Assembly: GCA_043806135.1 (NCBI GenBank)
Contig: JAZDHG010000041.1
Coordinates: 1 to 5,974 of the forward strand
DNA length: 5,974 nucleotides
Direction of reading: 5' to 3'
Source of the DNA: JAGLQQ01 sp043806135
GTDB taxonomy: Bacteria > Omnitrophota > Gorgyraeia > B26-G9
Each line of letters begins with the position of its first letter. Position 1 is the first letter of the stretch. A program made the translations under genes and the position numbers. The notes under the pieces are model-generated. The model was not told the origin of the DNA. It saw nothing but the letters and a program-made list of their open reading frames with translations, and searched no databases. Of the stretch, positions 5,858-5,974 are shown in pieces.

Positions 5858-5974
5858 TTACTTATTAGCGAAATTGCTTTCTTCAATCTTAGTTACAACT
5901 CTTAATTTTTCAAATGGTGCAGAAAAATGTATAGCCTGATCATCTTTTTTCTGGACTTTTTGCACAAACTTCAT
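5858..5974 (-). CDS. Small open frame of 38 codons, or the end of a larger gene
   Basis: The frame begins with an ATG that coincides with the last three bases of the window, so the ribosome binding site and any upstream coding sequence cannot be seen. The product starts MKFVQKVQKKDDQAIHFSAP and ends EESNFANK before TAA. It is polar and lysine-rich, with no signal peptide or membrane segment, unlike all the other genes here. The hairpin about 30 nt downstream suggests that a real transcript ends here. It could be a complete small protein or peptide precursor, or the C-terminus of a larger protein. I do not recognise it. Confidence 0.5.
   Translation of the reverse strand: MKFVQKVQKKDDQAIHFSAPFEKLRVVTKIEESNFANK

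Noticed and set aside
1..5974. CRISPR array, tRNA or rRNA genes, insertion sequences or attachment sites
   Set aside because: No regularly spaced repeats, cloverleaf-like sequence, transposase or integrase fragment, or paired terminal repeats were seen; the window is almost entirely a compact operon.

Overview
The window looks like a piece of chromosome from a Gram-negative (diderm) bacterium of fairly low GC content (about 40% by eye). The evidence is four predicted outer-membrane lipoproteins, each with a lipobox Cys followed by Ala, and two further secreted proteins with ordinary signal peptides. The phylum cannot be fixed from the sequence. The LpoB and YcfL relatives are known from gammaproteobacteria, but the AT-rich style and the unusual protease fusion would also fit less-studied diderm phyla.

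All genes lie on the minus strand, so the window reads from right to left. At the right edge is a 38-codon open frame (5858-5974) that may be a complete small gene or the end of a larger one. A strong hairpin (5799-5828) follows it. Next comes an excellent vegetative promoter, with both hexamers matching consensus and a 17-bp spacer (5707-5735), and a leader of about 40 nt in which the Shine-Dalgarno sequence can fold into a small stem-loop.

The promoter drives a tight six-gene operon. In order these are a TPR-containing COG3014-type protein (TTG start, 5661-4003), an unidentified lipoprotein (4006-3413), an LpoB-like lipoprotein (3400-2804), a YcfL/DUF1425 lipoprotein (2782-2360), a secreted CsgG-FlgT_C-trypsin-like fusion (2345-726) and a YajG-like lipoprotein (701-114). 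Junctions run from a 4-nt overlap to a 24-nt gap, and each gene has its own ribosome binding site. A further gene with a signal-peptide-like start probably begins at position 40 and runs off the left edge.

Every operon product is predicted to be exported, and four should be anchored in the outer membrane facing the periplasm. Three of them (LpoB-like, the CsgG part of the protease, YajG-like) appear to share a related alpha/beta fold used in envelope assemblies such as the PBP1b activator, the curli pore and flagellar rings. My inference is that the operon builds an outer-membrane-associated periplasmic complex, possibly linked to peptidoglycan synthesis, with a DegP-like protease activity built in. 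No curli subunit, penicillin-binding protein or flagellar gene is present in the window to settle the role.
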